A stretch of DNA of 64,000 bases, taken from contig NC_088715.1 in NCBI RefSeq assembly GCF_963576615.1, positions 61,240,981 through 61,304,980 on the forward strand, given 5' to 3'. This DNA is from Watersipora subatra. Taxonomy: Eukaryota > Bryozoa > Gymnolaemata > Cheilostomatida > Watersiporidae. Positions 36,801 to 47,400 of the stretch are shown one piece after another (position 1 is the first letter of the stretch; the number at the start of each line of letters is the position of its first letter). The notes beneath the pieces were generated by a model. The model did no database searches, was not told the origin of the DNA, and saw only the letters and a program-made list of their open reading frames with translations. The translations under genes and the position numbers were made by a program.

Positions 36801-37594
36801 GAACTCCATAGCCATCTATTATACAATTAGTTTATAAAAACTGAATTTAGTTTTTAGTAGATTTCATCAGAAAGTACCAGTATCTTTTTATCATTTGCTA
36901 TTATTTTTGATGGTTGAGGTGATCTGCCTGTCAGGATGTTTTAAAATTAAAATTGACAAAACTTGCTCGTGATTCAAACGTTCGAAATAAAAAGGTGTTA
37001 TCGCTGCTATAGTTTATAACAGCCATTACGTTCGATTTAAAGTTTTATTCTATAGGTGTTTTTGCAACTATAGATGTCATAATTGTACTTTTGCTCAACT
37101 TGGGCATTTTAATTGCAATATAGTCTATTGATGTTAATTGAAGCATTCTGGCAGTCAGATCACCTTAAACATCAAAAACAATCACAATTGATAGAAAAAT
37201 ATTGATATTTTCTGATAGAATGTACTAAAAATTTAGTGCAAGTTCATCTTTAGGTTTGAATCTGCTCTCTTTAAACTCCTTTGATACTGAAGACACAGAA
37301 ATAAAGTTTTAATTTACTTATAAAATCATTGAAAGAATAAGACAGCTGTAGAGAAGGCAGAGAAATCAACAACCACAACGAGTTTAAAAAAAGGGTTAAA
37401 GTCTCTCACCAGCTGTGGTCGGCAGCAACAGAAAATATGACGTAGGAGATAAAAAAGATAGCCCAGCACCATCTCCAAAGCAGGTAGAAGATCCTCCAGA
37501 CTTTGCTAGCTCTATACTCTGAAGAGTAGAGGCGCCAGGATTCCTTAGATGAGAAGAGAAAACTCTGTACAGAGCACTCTTTGCCTTCTCCCAT
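28161..37594 (-). CDS. Rolling stone-like membrane protein, copy B (five exons placed, last exon uncertain)
   Basis: Exons 37594-37410, 36389-36268, 33702-33589, 30019-29817 and 28316-28161 join in phase to 260 codons. The family signatures are all present: WRIFYLLWRW, QRVKWFIYMTNWG, VKWYMKLNW, DHGVNGLHVLLDIWITAMP, and GGTNAQLDSYIY followed by LLDW. Six membrane segments lie at the same places as in copy A. Exon 5 is three codons shorter than in A and C. It ends at the same GTGAGT donor, so a terminal exon is expected further down; candidates at 26344-26321 and 23285-23259 are listed under findings. Intron 3 (about 3.6 kb) contains a 1.8 kb inverted repeat. Intron 4 contains a half MITE and the 36-bp minisatellite. 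There are no stops or frameshifts within exons, so the gene looks functional. Biochemical function is not known from the sequence. Confidence 0.85.
28512..28640. mobile_element. Foldback MITE (family M1), left half
   Basis: Left arm ends at AACGCTGAGAAAAAATGAGG and passes into the 36-bp minisatellite. No right arm follows. Confidence 0.65.
28660..29625. repeat. 36-bp minisatellite, about 27 copies
   Basis: Unit TGTCAATGCATCATAGAC plus ACACACTTTCCTCTATGA with sparse substitutions, some shared by subsets (for example CATTGC for CAATGC and GACAGACAC for GACACACAC). All three plus frames tend to stay open, giving a spurious 336-codon ORF. Confidence 0.97.
29817..30019 (-). CDS. Copy B exon 4 (family core)
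   Basis: Encodes YPLSIDTYVDHGVNG through GGTNAQLDSYIYS, 203 bp, acceptor CCTTTCTGCAG, donor GTGAGT in phase 0. The usual THG is DHG here. Confidence 0.9.
30268..30371. mobile_element. Small MITE (TTTTACGGTA-like ends)
   Basis: Starts TACTGTAAAACCTCTATTTG and ends ATAAAGGTTTTTCTGTA, forming inverted ends of about 22 bp. Confidence 0.7.
30765..30935. mobile_element. Foldback MITE (family M1), left portion
   Basis: Begins TTAAAGATGAGTTTACAC and runs to about the end of the left arm. Confidence 0.65.
31434..31882. mobile_element. Foldback MITE (family M1), full copy
   Basis: Best-preserved copy: both about 140-bp arms and the centre with GTTGATATCGGCTATTGG are intact; ends in TTCATTTTTAA. Confidence 0.85.
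32755..33260 (+). mobile_element. Two tRNA-derived SINE copies (family C)
   Basis: Heads near 32825-32895 (CCGGCACAGGTGTTAGAG) and 33110-33175 (B-box GGGTTCAAATC). Each is followed by a GACAGGTGGATG- or CGGCTTTTACTAGAGTA-type tail. Confidence 0.6.
33589..33702 (-). CDS. Copy B exon 3
   Basis: Encodes ESSEEVKWYMKLNWVLYEF then TM3 (IVISIMFWSLLYYD), 114 bp, acceptor TTTTATAG, donor GTAAGT in phase 1. It is the most divergent of the three exon 3 copies. Confidence 0.85.
33843..33882. repeat. (GACA)n microsatellite
   Basis: Ten GACA units. Confidence 0.97.
33890..35105. other. Intron 2 of copy B, nothing recognised
   Basis: AT-rich unique sequence; no exon or repeat family seen. Confidence 0.4.
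35111..35212. repeat. 16-bp minisatellite, about 6 copies
   Basis: Unit ATAACACAATATTTGG, three near-identical units flanked by variants. Confidence 0.9.
36050..36250. repeat. Degenerate ~23-bp minisatellite
   Basis: Recurring ACAGTTCACCTACTTGGAA-like units, ending about 20 bp from the copy B exon 2 donor. Confidence 0.6.
36268..36389 (-). CDS. Copy B exon 2
   Basis: Encodes YFNENQRVKWFIYMTNWG and TM2, 122 bp. The donor is a weak GTTGGT, chosen because it keeps the length and phase of the other copies. A GTAAAA five bases further on would break phase. Confidence 0.8.
36838..37256. mobile_element. Foldback MITE (family M1), full copy
   Basis: Both arms present, with a shortened centre, in intron 1 of copy B. 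Ends GCAAGTTCATCTTTA. Confidence 0.8.
37410..37594 (-). CDS. Copy B exon 1
   Basis: Encodes MGEGKECSVQSFLFSS through FSVAADHSW with TM1, 185 bp, donor GGTGAGAG in phase 2. ATG at 37594 is chosen because copy A starts at the same codon; no ATG lies just upstream in frame. Confidence 0.85.
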
Positions 37595-37599
37595 GTTTT

Positions 37600-39400
37600 G
37601 CTCCAACTTAAAAACTGAAGTGGGTCGTACCAGTAAAGGTTATTGCAGAACAATCTGTTTCCGGAACATTCAGTGTTACACATGAATGATTAACACAAAT
37701 TTACAAATCAGCATACACTTATGTAGGAAAGAAATGCTTCACATATTCATTGGTGTTAAACATGCGTAAGCAAAAAGGTCAAGGACTGAAAAGTTATTGA
37801 ACGCTTTGACATCATTGTTTATGTGTGACACAACAACTAGGTAATTCAAGCTGTTTGAGAATTATTTAGATTTAACCAGTTTAGCATTCAGGCAATTTCT
37901 TTCATCTGCATTAAAACAGTATTGAAGCATGATAAAAAAGTATAATATAGCCAGGTGTCTGCTATAGTCAATGTACACGCTACTTCAAATTAATTCTTTG
38001 TTAGCACAGCTATAACGCTACATGCCTTTGATTGAACTTCTGTTAGATGTATGTGTTGAAATTTGAAAAATCGTATGATATAGCTATGCAGTTGCTATAA
38101 TCAAATATATTACAGGGTTGAACACCACTGGCTGGTTAATTTTGGTTTTGATTTTTTCTTTTACAGTTCAATCATTTTAAAAGAAATAGGGTAAAAACCG
38201 TTAGAAATTACTATTTAAATCTGAAACAGTTGTGCTATATTTTGCACTGATAAGGCTCAAATCAATACTTTGAGAGTACAGAAAAGTTGGATATTAATTT
38301 TGTCAATAATTATAATAGAAATAAATTAATAATGATAATAATAGTAATAATAATATAATAATACTAATAATAACAATAATAATAGTAATATAGTACAAAA
38401 ATAATAATAAATGAAGTACATAGTAATACTAACTATATAATAGCAATTTAGAAAGGAATTTAGAATTTATATTCAATAGAAAGGCAATCTAAAGACTGAA
38501 CCAAACTCTTCATTTGTTATATCTTTAGTTAATCTTCTATAACATAACTAACTACTAGCAATAAACTTGCCTGTTAGACAAAACAAACTAGCATGTGTAT
38601 AGTTAAACAGAATTAATTAAAAAAAAATAGACAACAGCTAAAACAGTGCTAGTTTTCTGCGTCAAATGAACAGCTATGATTTCACAACTGCGTTGCTCTT
38701 CTCTCCAAGCAAGAGTTCCAAGCATGCTCAATAATTTGGCTAAAACTATTGGTATAGCATGAATCAGGAGAATAGATTAAAGCTAAAAAGTTTTAATCAG
38801 CTCTATTCACAGCATCCGTAGCAGCTGATGTTTGTAGTGTCAGATAACCTGAAGGTCAACTAGCGTCAATTAGCCTGAGAACTTGCTTCAACTGATTCTC
38901 TAGCCATGCATACCAAACTCGTTGAAGGTACATGAAGATGTATGATAGTCTGTGGCAAAGACTTGAAACTGTTTATTAATCAAAACCAAATAATAAAAAA
39001 TTGTGCAAATAATAAAAATCACCCACTATTCACTGTTGACCAATAAAATATGACAATTTTGTCACTAGAAATGTTAGTTCCTGTACCATCCGACCTGCTT
39101 CATCATTTACTTGCTTGATTTTGGTCATGAGCAAGTTCAATTGTAAAACCATTCAACCATAGACCTATCTGTGAACTGCATGTAGGTAGTTTAGCAAGAG
39201 AGAAATAGCAGAATGGCTAATATGGTCTATGCCATGTTCCTCTGGAATCAGGGCAGACCTAGACTGAGATAGAAAGATGTAGCTAAGCATAACATGAAGT
39301 TGAGAGAACTAGACACTAACAGATGACAATAGAAGTTAGAAAACAGAGCTGCATGGAAGTCAGTGATAAAACCTAAACCAAGGGACTGTCATTGTTGAAC
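37600..39400. other. Region upstream of copy B
   Basis: Should hold the copy B promoter. Contains a degenerate (AAT)n stretch at 38325-38415. No promoter motif is convincing. Confidence 0.35.
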
Positions 39401-39407
39401 CGACCAA

Positions 39408-39501
39408 CTGCGAGAGAAAGAGAGAGAAAAAGAGAGAGGGAGAAAGAGAAAGAGAGAGAGAGCGAGAGAGAAAGAGAGCGAGAGAGACAGAGAGAAAGAG
39501 A

Positions 39502-39533
<32 letters not shown>

Positions 39534-39657
39534 AAAAGAGAAAGCGAGAGAGAAAGAGAGAGAGAGAAAAAGAGAGAGAGAGCGAGAGAGAGAGCGAGAG
39601 AGAGAAAGAGAGAGAGAGAAAAAGAGAGCGAGAGAGAAAGAGAGAGAGAGAGACAGC

Positions 39658-39720
<63 letters not shown>

Positions 39721-39738
39721 GGAGGGAGGGAGGGAGAA
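39408..39738. repeat. GA-rich purine tract
   Basis: About 330 bp of GAGAGAAA/GAGAGCGA units, with GGGA at the end. The 135-codon Arg/Glu ORF is an artefact. Confidence 0.95.
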
Positions 39739-40029
39739 GCTATGTTATGTTACAAATGAAAAGGGTATAAAAGTTAGGAATTCTTCTACTCTTATATAAT
39801 AAGCATGTATGGAATCTTTTCCTAGCAAAATTCAGGCAAAGCAACTGCTACACCAGGAGCTCTGAAAAGAGCTATGCATTCTCTTCCCTGTTTTAGAGTT
39901 CCAACAAGTTTTCACCTTTGCAGTTTTTTACAATAGACATCAACTTCAATGAATCTTCATCAGTACTATAAGTTTTATGTAGTACTTTCATATTTGTCCA
40001 TGTAAATGCAATTGATAATTATTTCTGAA

Positions 40030-40275
40030 TTAGCACACTGGCAGTAGGGTGCGCTGTGAGAGATAATCAGACGCAGTAAAATATTGCTGTTTACTATTTT
40101 ACTGTTTCAACTTTACGGCAAAGTGGTCAATTGGTGCAGGTGGTACAGTCGTTTCGGTAAGCTAAAAGTCATGTGTTCCAATCCTGCGAAAAGAATGTAT
40201 TTTTTCTTACCACTAAGAGCGGTTTTTTAAAGACAAACAGAGGTACATAAATCTTATTATAGTAAAGACCAATCA
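40030..40275 (+). mobile_element. tRNA-derived SINE (family C)
   Basis: Head GTGGTCAATTGGTGCAGG with B-box-like GTTCCAATCC and tail CTTATTATAGTAAAGACC. Confidence 0.65.
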
Positions 40276-40279
40276 CAAC

Positions 40280-41700
40280 TCACATAGTGCAGTACAGCTA
40301 GCAAGGCTAAACAAATGTACCACTAAAGCCAGAGTGGACGAGAAATTCATGTAAGATCATTATGAAATACACTTCTACATTATGGCAAGAACTTTGCAGC
40401 AAGAACCATCTAATGTTCCTTTATTTAATATTTACCGGCGTTAAATCATGTTAGTATAGAGTTTTTCCCTCAACTTGTAAGAAAGCAAACAGGTATTGCA
40501 TAGAATATATACAGTATATCAACAGTTGATAGTTTGGGTCTCCTTTTTATTAATTGGTAAAAAAGCCACCACAAACTCATAGCTATAGTCATAATAAGTT
40601 TTAAGGCCCTGCGGGGTCACCACCATCACGCAAGAGTTTAAACTGGGAGCAGACCGAGCGCATGCACTTGAGTCTAAACTATCTGCTCCACAAATTCAGC
40701 TAGATTGAATACTGTCAGGCTACTCACTAAGATCTTTCCTGAAATATAATGCGTGGTTAGTCATCCTGCTGTTCAGCCAATGGTTTGCTAAGTTCAAGCA
40801 ATATTCAGAAGTTTCCACTTTTGAATGCCAAGTATTTTTTTTACAGAATTACCCTTAGCACTACTTGGCCTTGACATCATCTCCATGCAAGATATTTTGT
40901 TTGCAAGAGACTTTCACTACCATACCAACATAAGGTCAACTTAGACTATTCAAAGACCTTACTGGTTGCGGAGCAGCGATGCCAATCGTGACGTGCCGTT
41001 ATCTTTTTAAGCACCGGATGCTGACACAAAATCTCGTTAAACATCTCTTTTGTAAAATTTCATTTGAAAAACCACATTACAAAAACTATTGTTACAACTG
41101 TTCATACAGCAGGTATTTGTGAGCAGCTGTTTTAATCAAGTATTTTTTCATTGCTTGTTTTAATAGCTAAAGAAAACAGTCACTATTTGATTTTTTGCAG
41201 TTAAAAGTTTGATATTACACACTGATGGTTGTTGAACCAATAACTGCAGCGGTAATGCTGTAGTTGTGTCAAGGTCAATGGCATAATTTATACATTTATT
41301 CTTTTATTTTTTGGTCTTATTAATTATCAAAACATTTTATTACTGATAAATATGTATTTTTCACTCTATTTATAGTTGAAAACTTTATCTTGGCTATTGT
41401 ATTTTATCTTCTGACATCACTTTCTGTGTTAACTTTTTTGCCCATCAGACAGGCTCTATTGACATGACTTGCTATATATTCTGCATCTGTCTAGTCAAAA
41501 CATAGCAACCATAAAGTAATCAAACTTCTGTGCCGCACAAGGGAATAACTCCAGTGCCTTACATGAACATATAAAATATGTTGTCATGTTTTCATTTTAT
41601 TGGACATAAAAACACATACATGTATTATGAACAATCCACAATTAAGTTCTACTCTATAGCGGAACTTCATGAGAGGTATTCTAATAATCTACCAAAAATA
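40280..41700. other. Intergenic between copies A and B
   Basis: No exon or known repeat recognised. Confidence 0.4.
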
Positions 41701-41731
41701 AAACAAAGCAAATTGTTAAAATAGTAAAGAA

Positions 41732-41880
41732 AAAAAAAACAGTTTGATGTGAAATATAATTTTGTTTAAAAATGGCTGATAAAGAAATCTCTTATTGGCA
41801 AGTAAACAGTTGGTCTGGCATTTTGTAACAGCATTTTATGACAGCAGGTGTTACACTCCTATCACTTGTGTGTGTGTGCA
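41732..41880 (+). repeat. Dispersed repeat, first copy
   Basis: About 150 bp shared with 44105-44255 in the same orientation, for example TTGGCAAGTAAACAGTT and AACAGCATTTTATGAC against their counterparts. Confidence 0.65.
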
Positions 41881-42176
41881 CAATATGACCTTGAAATAAC
41901 CTCACATAGAGCCTCCTATCACATACAAAATGCTTTTAATTTCAGAATATATCAAGAACAAGTTTGGCAAATTATTACCTAAAATTGTCCAAGTCATAAA
42001 AAATTAATGTTAATTGTATCCTACACAACAGCTTTCTGTTTCAAGAGCTTCAAAGCTTCAAGTTTTTTTTGATTAATTAATATATTCTTATGTTTGGCAC
42101 TTTAGTTTTCCAATAAGTTGAGAGATATACATGGTAAGACTGTAAGAGTGATGATGCAGAAAGAAACTTTGTCTTT

Positions 42177-42215
42177 TCAATATTCTGATACCTCCACCTC
42201 ATCATAACGGTTTGT
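42177..42215 (-). CDS. Copy A exon 6 (C-terminal)
   Basis: A strong acceptor (CTCTATTTTGTAG) follows exon 5 after a 363 bp intron. In phase 0 it encodes TNRYDEVEVSEY and stops with TGA at 42177. The acidic, tyrosine-containing cytosolic tail is plausible. The call rests on the splice signals and the conserved upstream donor, not on homology. Confidence 0.6.
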   Translation of the reverse strand, partial: TNRYDEVEVSEY

Positions 42216-44347
42216 CTACAAAATAGAGACATTATTTATATGGAAAAATTATAAAATATCATAAAGCCAGCTAACACATATGTTCATCAATAAAATAATG
42301 GGTAACATATACATAAAAATGACATTCATGTACATTTCAAAGACATCTAACAAGAAAACTTGGTTTTATGGTTTCATATAGTAGTAGAATTAATGAGATT
42401 TAAGTCTGAATTTTAATGGTGTAGATATTAGGGACTAAGAAAGCATTAACGATGAGTAGGATAATTGTAACATCTTTTACTAACTATTAGTCATGCATTT
42501 GGAAGGGTTGGTGTAAAGTTAATTTAACAGTGAAAAGATGAAGTCTAGTAAAAACGGTATTAAAAGAGAGCTACTCACTTTTGTGTTCAATTCCCTAGAA
42601 TTGTTTCTAGAAGAACAGTAGCCATAGAGACGTACTCTGAGCTTAAAAAAGCCAAAGAGAATGAAGTGTAAAACGATGAGACCAACTATTGCTCCCACGC
42701 TGTATATTGCAGCAAAAGTTGCATCTTCATTCCAATCAAGCACCTGTCAACAGATGCCAGAACATTTGAGTATGCTGGTATTATTTGTGGTTCTTGTGCT
42801 ATACTAAATTTTAAGTAGCTGTACTCTTGATCAACACCAAACATAAACATACACAATGTATATGCCGTATGAAAATCAGGATCTACGCCCGTTGTAATTA
42901 CCATATTACATCAGAGAGCGCAGTTTCAATTCATTAGTCTATTTCTGTACTTAATAAAAACATAAGGCACAGCATATTATAAGACGCATTTTAAAACATA
43001 CATTAAAAACAACAAAGGCAAAACAGTGGGCTTATTAATCAACTTAATTAAACAACATATTCACTTTTCAACAAAACTGCCAAAGTCTTTGTCCTTAGTA
43101 TCCAAATTAAACAGCTAAGCAATTTTAGTGTTTAATATTCCTCTAACATTCGCCGGCCGGTTGCAGTTCAACATTGATGTCTACCTCGTCGAAAGCTCTA
43201 ACAATAGAGGCTGGCATTACCTTAGCCCACACATCCACAATTCATTCGTGTATGCCGCCGTAACTTGCACTTCGCTGCTTGCAGTTTGAACTAAGCCTCA
43301 TAAGAATGTCACTTTACTGATGCCATTTCAGTGGTTTTTAAGCCAGTAAATATAAATTAGCAGCAAACCTCTGATGTACAATAAGCAGAAGTTTTTGTTG
43401 CAAATGATAGAAAAATATCGATATTTTTTGATAAAATCAACTAAAAATTTTGTGGAAGTTCATCTTTATTTAAGACTTTTCCTACCCTCAGTTTTTACTG
43501 ATCAATAAATTGATTATTATTATCCTTACAGAGTAAATGTATGTCTTCCCGAGGGCATTGGTTCCTCCACTATAGTCATAGATAATACTAAATACAATAT
43601 ATAGTAGTCCAAAAAGAGCTGGCAGGTAGAAATGCAGCGCTTTTATTGGCATTGCAGTGATCCAGAGGTCAATGAGTGTGTGAAGCCCATTGACTCCATG
43701 AGTTATATATGTGTCTATGGTGAGAGTGTACCCTGTAAAAGATACTTTAAACCATAAATGAAAACGGCATTGATTTGGTTGAAAGGTGTGTGCATGGATC
43801 GGACAACTTTGATAGAACAAGCTGAACTATAATTATGCTACCAATAGCCTTCAGTAGGCTTCCGTGAAATGATCCTGATTTCCTCTCCTCGTTTGGTGAG
43901 AGAGCCCTAACTCTACACACAAAATGCAGCAATGGTATAAAGATCAATTTTTTCTTTGACACACTTCAGTTAAACAACCATAATACTAATTTAAATCAAT
44001 CTTTCACCTAATGAATCATTTTGTTACATATTATATTGGCACAAAACTAAATATTATGAACAGTACATGATAAAGTTATGCTCTAAATTGCAAAGAGAAA
44101 AAAACAAAAGACAAGTCAATGTTAAGTATAAATTTTGTTTACAAATGGCCGGTATAGTAATCTATTTTTGGCAAGTAAATAGTTTCTCTGGCAGCTCGTA
44201 ACAGCACTTTATGACTGCAGGCGTTACACTTCCACCACTTGTACAAATATACAAGTATAGGGAGTACAAGTGTTTATTATTTATTTATTATAGTGGCTTA
44301 ATTTGAAAAAATTTTTTTTATTTGAAATGAAATTGTTGCCAATAAAG

Positions 44348-44407
<60 letters not shown>

Positions 44408-47400
44408 CTACTATATAAACGGCAATCGTTGTCTGTGTGATTGATTGATTGTCCGCCTTATAGAGCGGTCTTTTCTTTTATCGTCGTACGAATTTCGGTC
44501 GTACGAAGCGAACTGAATTAATATGTGTAGTAACGGTAAATAAATTATAGATCGGTCTTTCTTTTTCCATTCGGTCGAGCGAAGCCAACCGAACTAATAT
44601 GAATACTAAATATCGTAATATGGACTATTAGCCGCTACTTTTCTCTGACGATTTGAGCCAAGCGGCTTATATAAAGGTGTGGCGATTCTGTTGTTTTTCT
44701 TTCCCCGCTCGGGCGCATTAACCGAAATCCCTGGTTAGCAAGCCTTTTAAATGGCAAATTTTCTGCCGTGTTAAAAAGCACCTTCCTGAGCTCTGCGGCC
44801 TATACAAAGGTGTCTATACAGCTATACAAATGTACTATTCATTAAATAAAATAAATTAACGAGTAGTTATTTACATGCAATTAATATTTACTGCCAGCGT
44901 GTACCGAGAAGGTCACGTAAACGTTTGTTTCTTGGAGCCACTGGAAAAACGCATTTCTCACCTACTTTCCAAATCAAAAAGGTAAGTGTTTCTTATACGA
45001 TGTTGTATTGTCTATGAATTGCCACATCTCCACTACTTAATAACGTTGGATTTGCCGCTGTTCGTGATAGTGGGTCATGTTCATTTCCTTCAGCAGCCGA
45101 GTTACTAATTTTTTTCCAGCTACGAGCAGGCCTACCGTAACTTACTATTACAGAACTTTCACGAGTACTCCGAAGGTTGCGATACGCTATTGTAAAAAGA
45201 AAGAGAGCAGCTGCTATCGACTTACTGTCACCCTGCATCAGCCATGACCAGCTATACGTCGCCTGCTCAAAAGTAGGCACATGCCGAAAACTGTTTCTTC
45301 ATACGCCCGACAGAAAAACCAAAAATGTTGTCTATCCGCAAGTGTTGCGTTGAACTAACATTGTGTTATTGTTTTATGTCCTTCATGTTCTGCTATACCA
45401 CATGCAGCATTTTCTAACATATTTTTCAGTATATATATCTTTTCATGCATTTCTTTTCCTTATTGTATCTCATACAAAGGCTATCATGTCGGCGCTTTGT
45501 TCTACTATTGTAAAGTGCTAATGCTGTATCTGCCTTGACATCATACTGTCTGTGCTGTTATACTTATAAATTTTATTGACACAACCTCATTACTGTTTGT
45601 ATATACCATGTCAAAACACAGGCTATAGACGAAAAACTGGTGAGATATGATTAGTGTTTTAAAAATGTAGAAGTCTCCATTCAATAAATTCTGGTGATAG
45701 CAAAATATTTTGTATAATTTTTTAAAAGATGCAAAACTTTTCAATACTGCCAGTTTGAAGAACTTCGGTTTGCCTAGCGATGCCAATTTCATTATCAGTT
45801 CTCTGTACACAAATAGGGCAACTCCGATTTGAGTGGTTTGAGACTGATGCATTGTAGACTAGCTGTAAAACGTATGGCAGATTTACATTGTTCTCCCCTA
45901 CATTATTGACCTATATGACTGCATATGTGTATGCGTAGTGTGATCAGGGCAAAAAAATTCAGTAAACTGCATATTTGGAGTTGTTTTACAGTATAAAAGA
46001 CAACTCTCAATAAACCTCTTGCTGTACATGAATCTGTTCCTGTGGACGGGTTATGCAGCTAACGGTTTGGGGCCGTGGCGTCACTCGGGGATGCGCGGAA
46101 GACCTTTTTCGCCTCGAGTGCAGCGAGTGTATCCAGGCGCGACTTTCCGGATGAGTTGGCGAGTGCGAGGCGATTGATTGCGAAGCGATTGAGTGCTAGG
46201 CGATTGATTGCGAGGTGATTGATTGCGAGGCGATTGATTGCGAGTGCGAGGCGATTGATTGCGAGTGTGAGGCGATTGATTGCGAGTGCGAGGCGATTAT
46301 TGCGAAGCGATTGACTGCAAAGCGATTGAGTGCGAGGCTATTGATTGCGAGGCGGATGCGGGCCAGATGATTGCGAGGCGATTGATGGCGAGGCGAATGC
46401 AAAAGCGCGATAGTCAACTGCGAGGCGGGTATAGACTAGTCAGCCAAGGCGGGTAGACGAGCCATGGACGGGTATGACGGGCCAGGCCATAGACGGTATG
46501 AACGGATGCATGAATCTAGACACATGAATCTAGAATATTTACTAGATTTTACACGCATCTAGCTGTAAAACACATTGTAGATTTTTATTGTTTTCCCCAA
46601 TCATTATTGACATCATAATATGTGTATGCATATTCAGGGCAACAATTTCAGTAGACTGCATATTTGGAGTTGTTTCACCGTATGAAAGACAACTCTCAAT
46701 AAACCTTATGCTGCCCGTGAATCTGCTCCTGTAGACGGGTAATGCAGCTAGTCTACTATATAAGCGGCAATCGTTGTCTGTGTGTGCGTGTGTGTCCACC
46801 TTATAGAGTACCATACTTTTCGGACTATTAGACGCTACTAGGTATCTAGGGCACATTAACGAGAATCTCCGGTTAGTGCGCCTCTATACATAACCTATTC
46901 ATCGTGTTCAGTTTTCACACACAAATGACGTCATATTCGGTTATTTATCTCCGCCTCTTTCCAGTGCCCAAAGTTACTGTTCCATTTTAAACAGCAAAGT
47001 TGCTGCCGTGTTAAAAAGCACCGTCCTGAGTTCTGGTGCCTATACAAAGGTGCCCATACAGCTATACAGATGTACTACTCATTAAATAAAATAAATTAAT
47101 GAGTAGTAATTTACATGTAATTAATATTTACTGCCAACGTGTACCGAGAAGGTCATGTGGACGTTTGTTTCTTGGGGCCACTGGAAAAAACGCTGTTCTC
47201 ACCTACTAGATTTATACATCAGGTAAGTACTTTTAAAGGTGAGTACTTCTCATTCAATGTAGTATTGTCTATGAATTGCCACACCTCCACTACATAACCA
47301 TTCCACTTGCGTCCATGTACAAATTTAGCTATCGGCCTACTGCCAGCCATTTTGCCGATATTGCTTCATGATATGTATACAATATTTTTTCAATTTCAAA

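Noticed and set aside
39392-39799. Arg/Glu-rich ORF
   Set aside because: GA simple repeat; no start context or conserved part.
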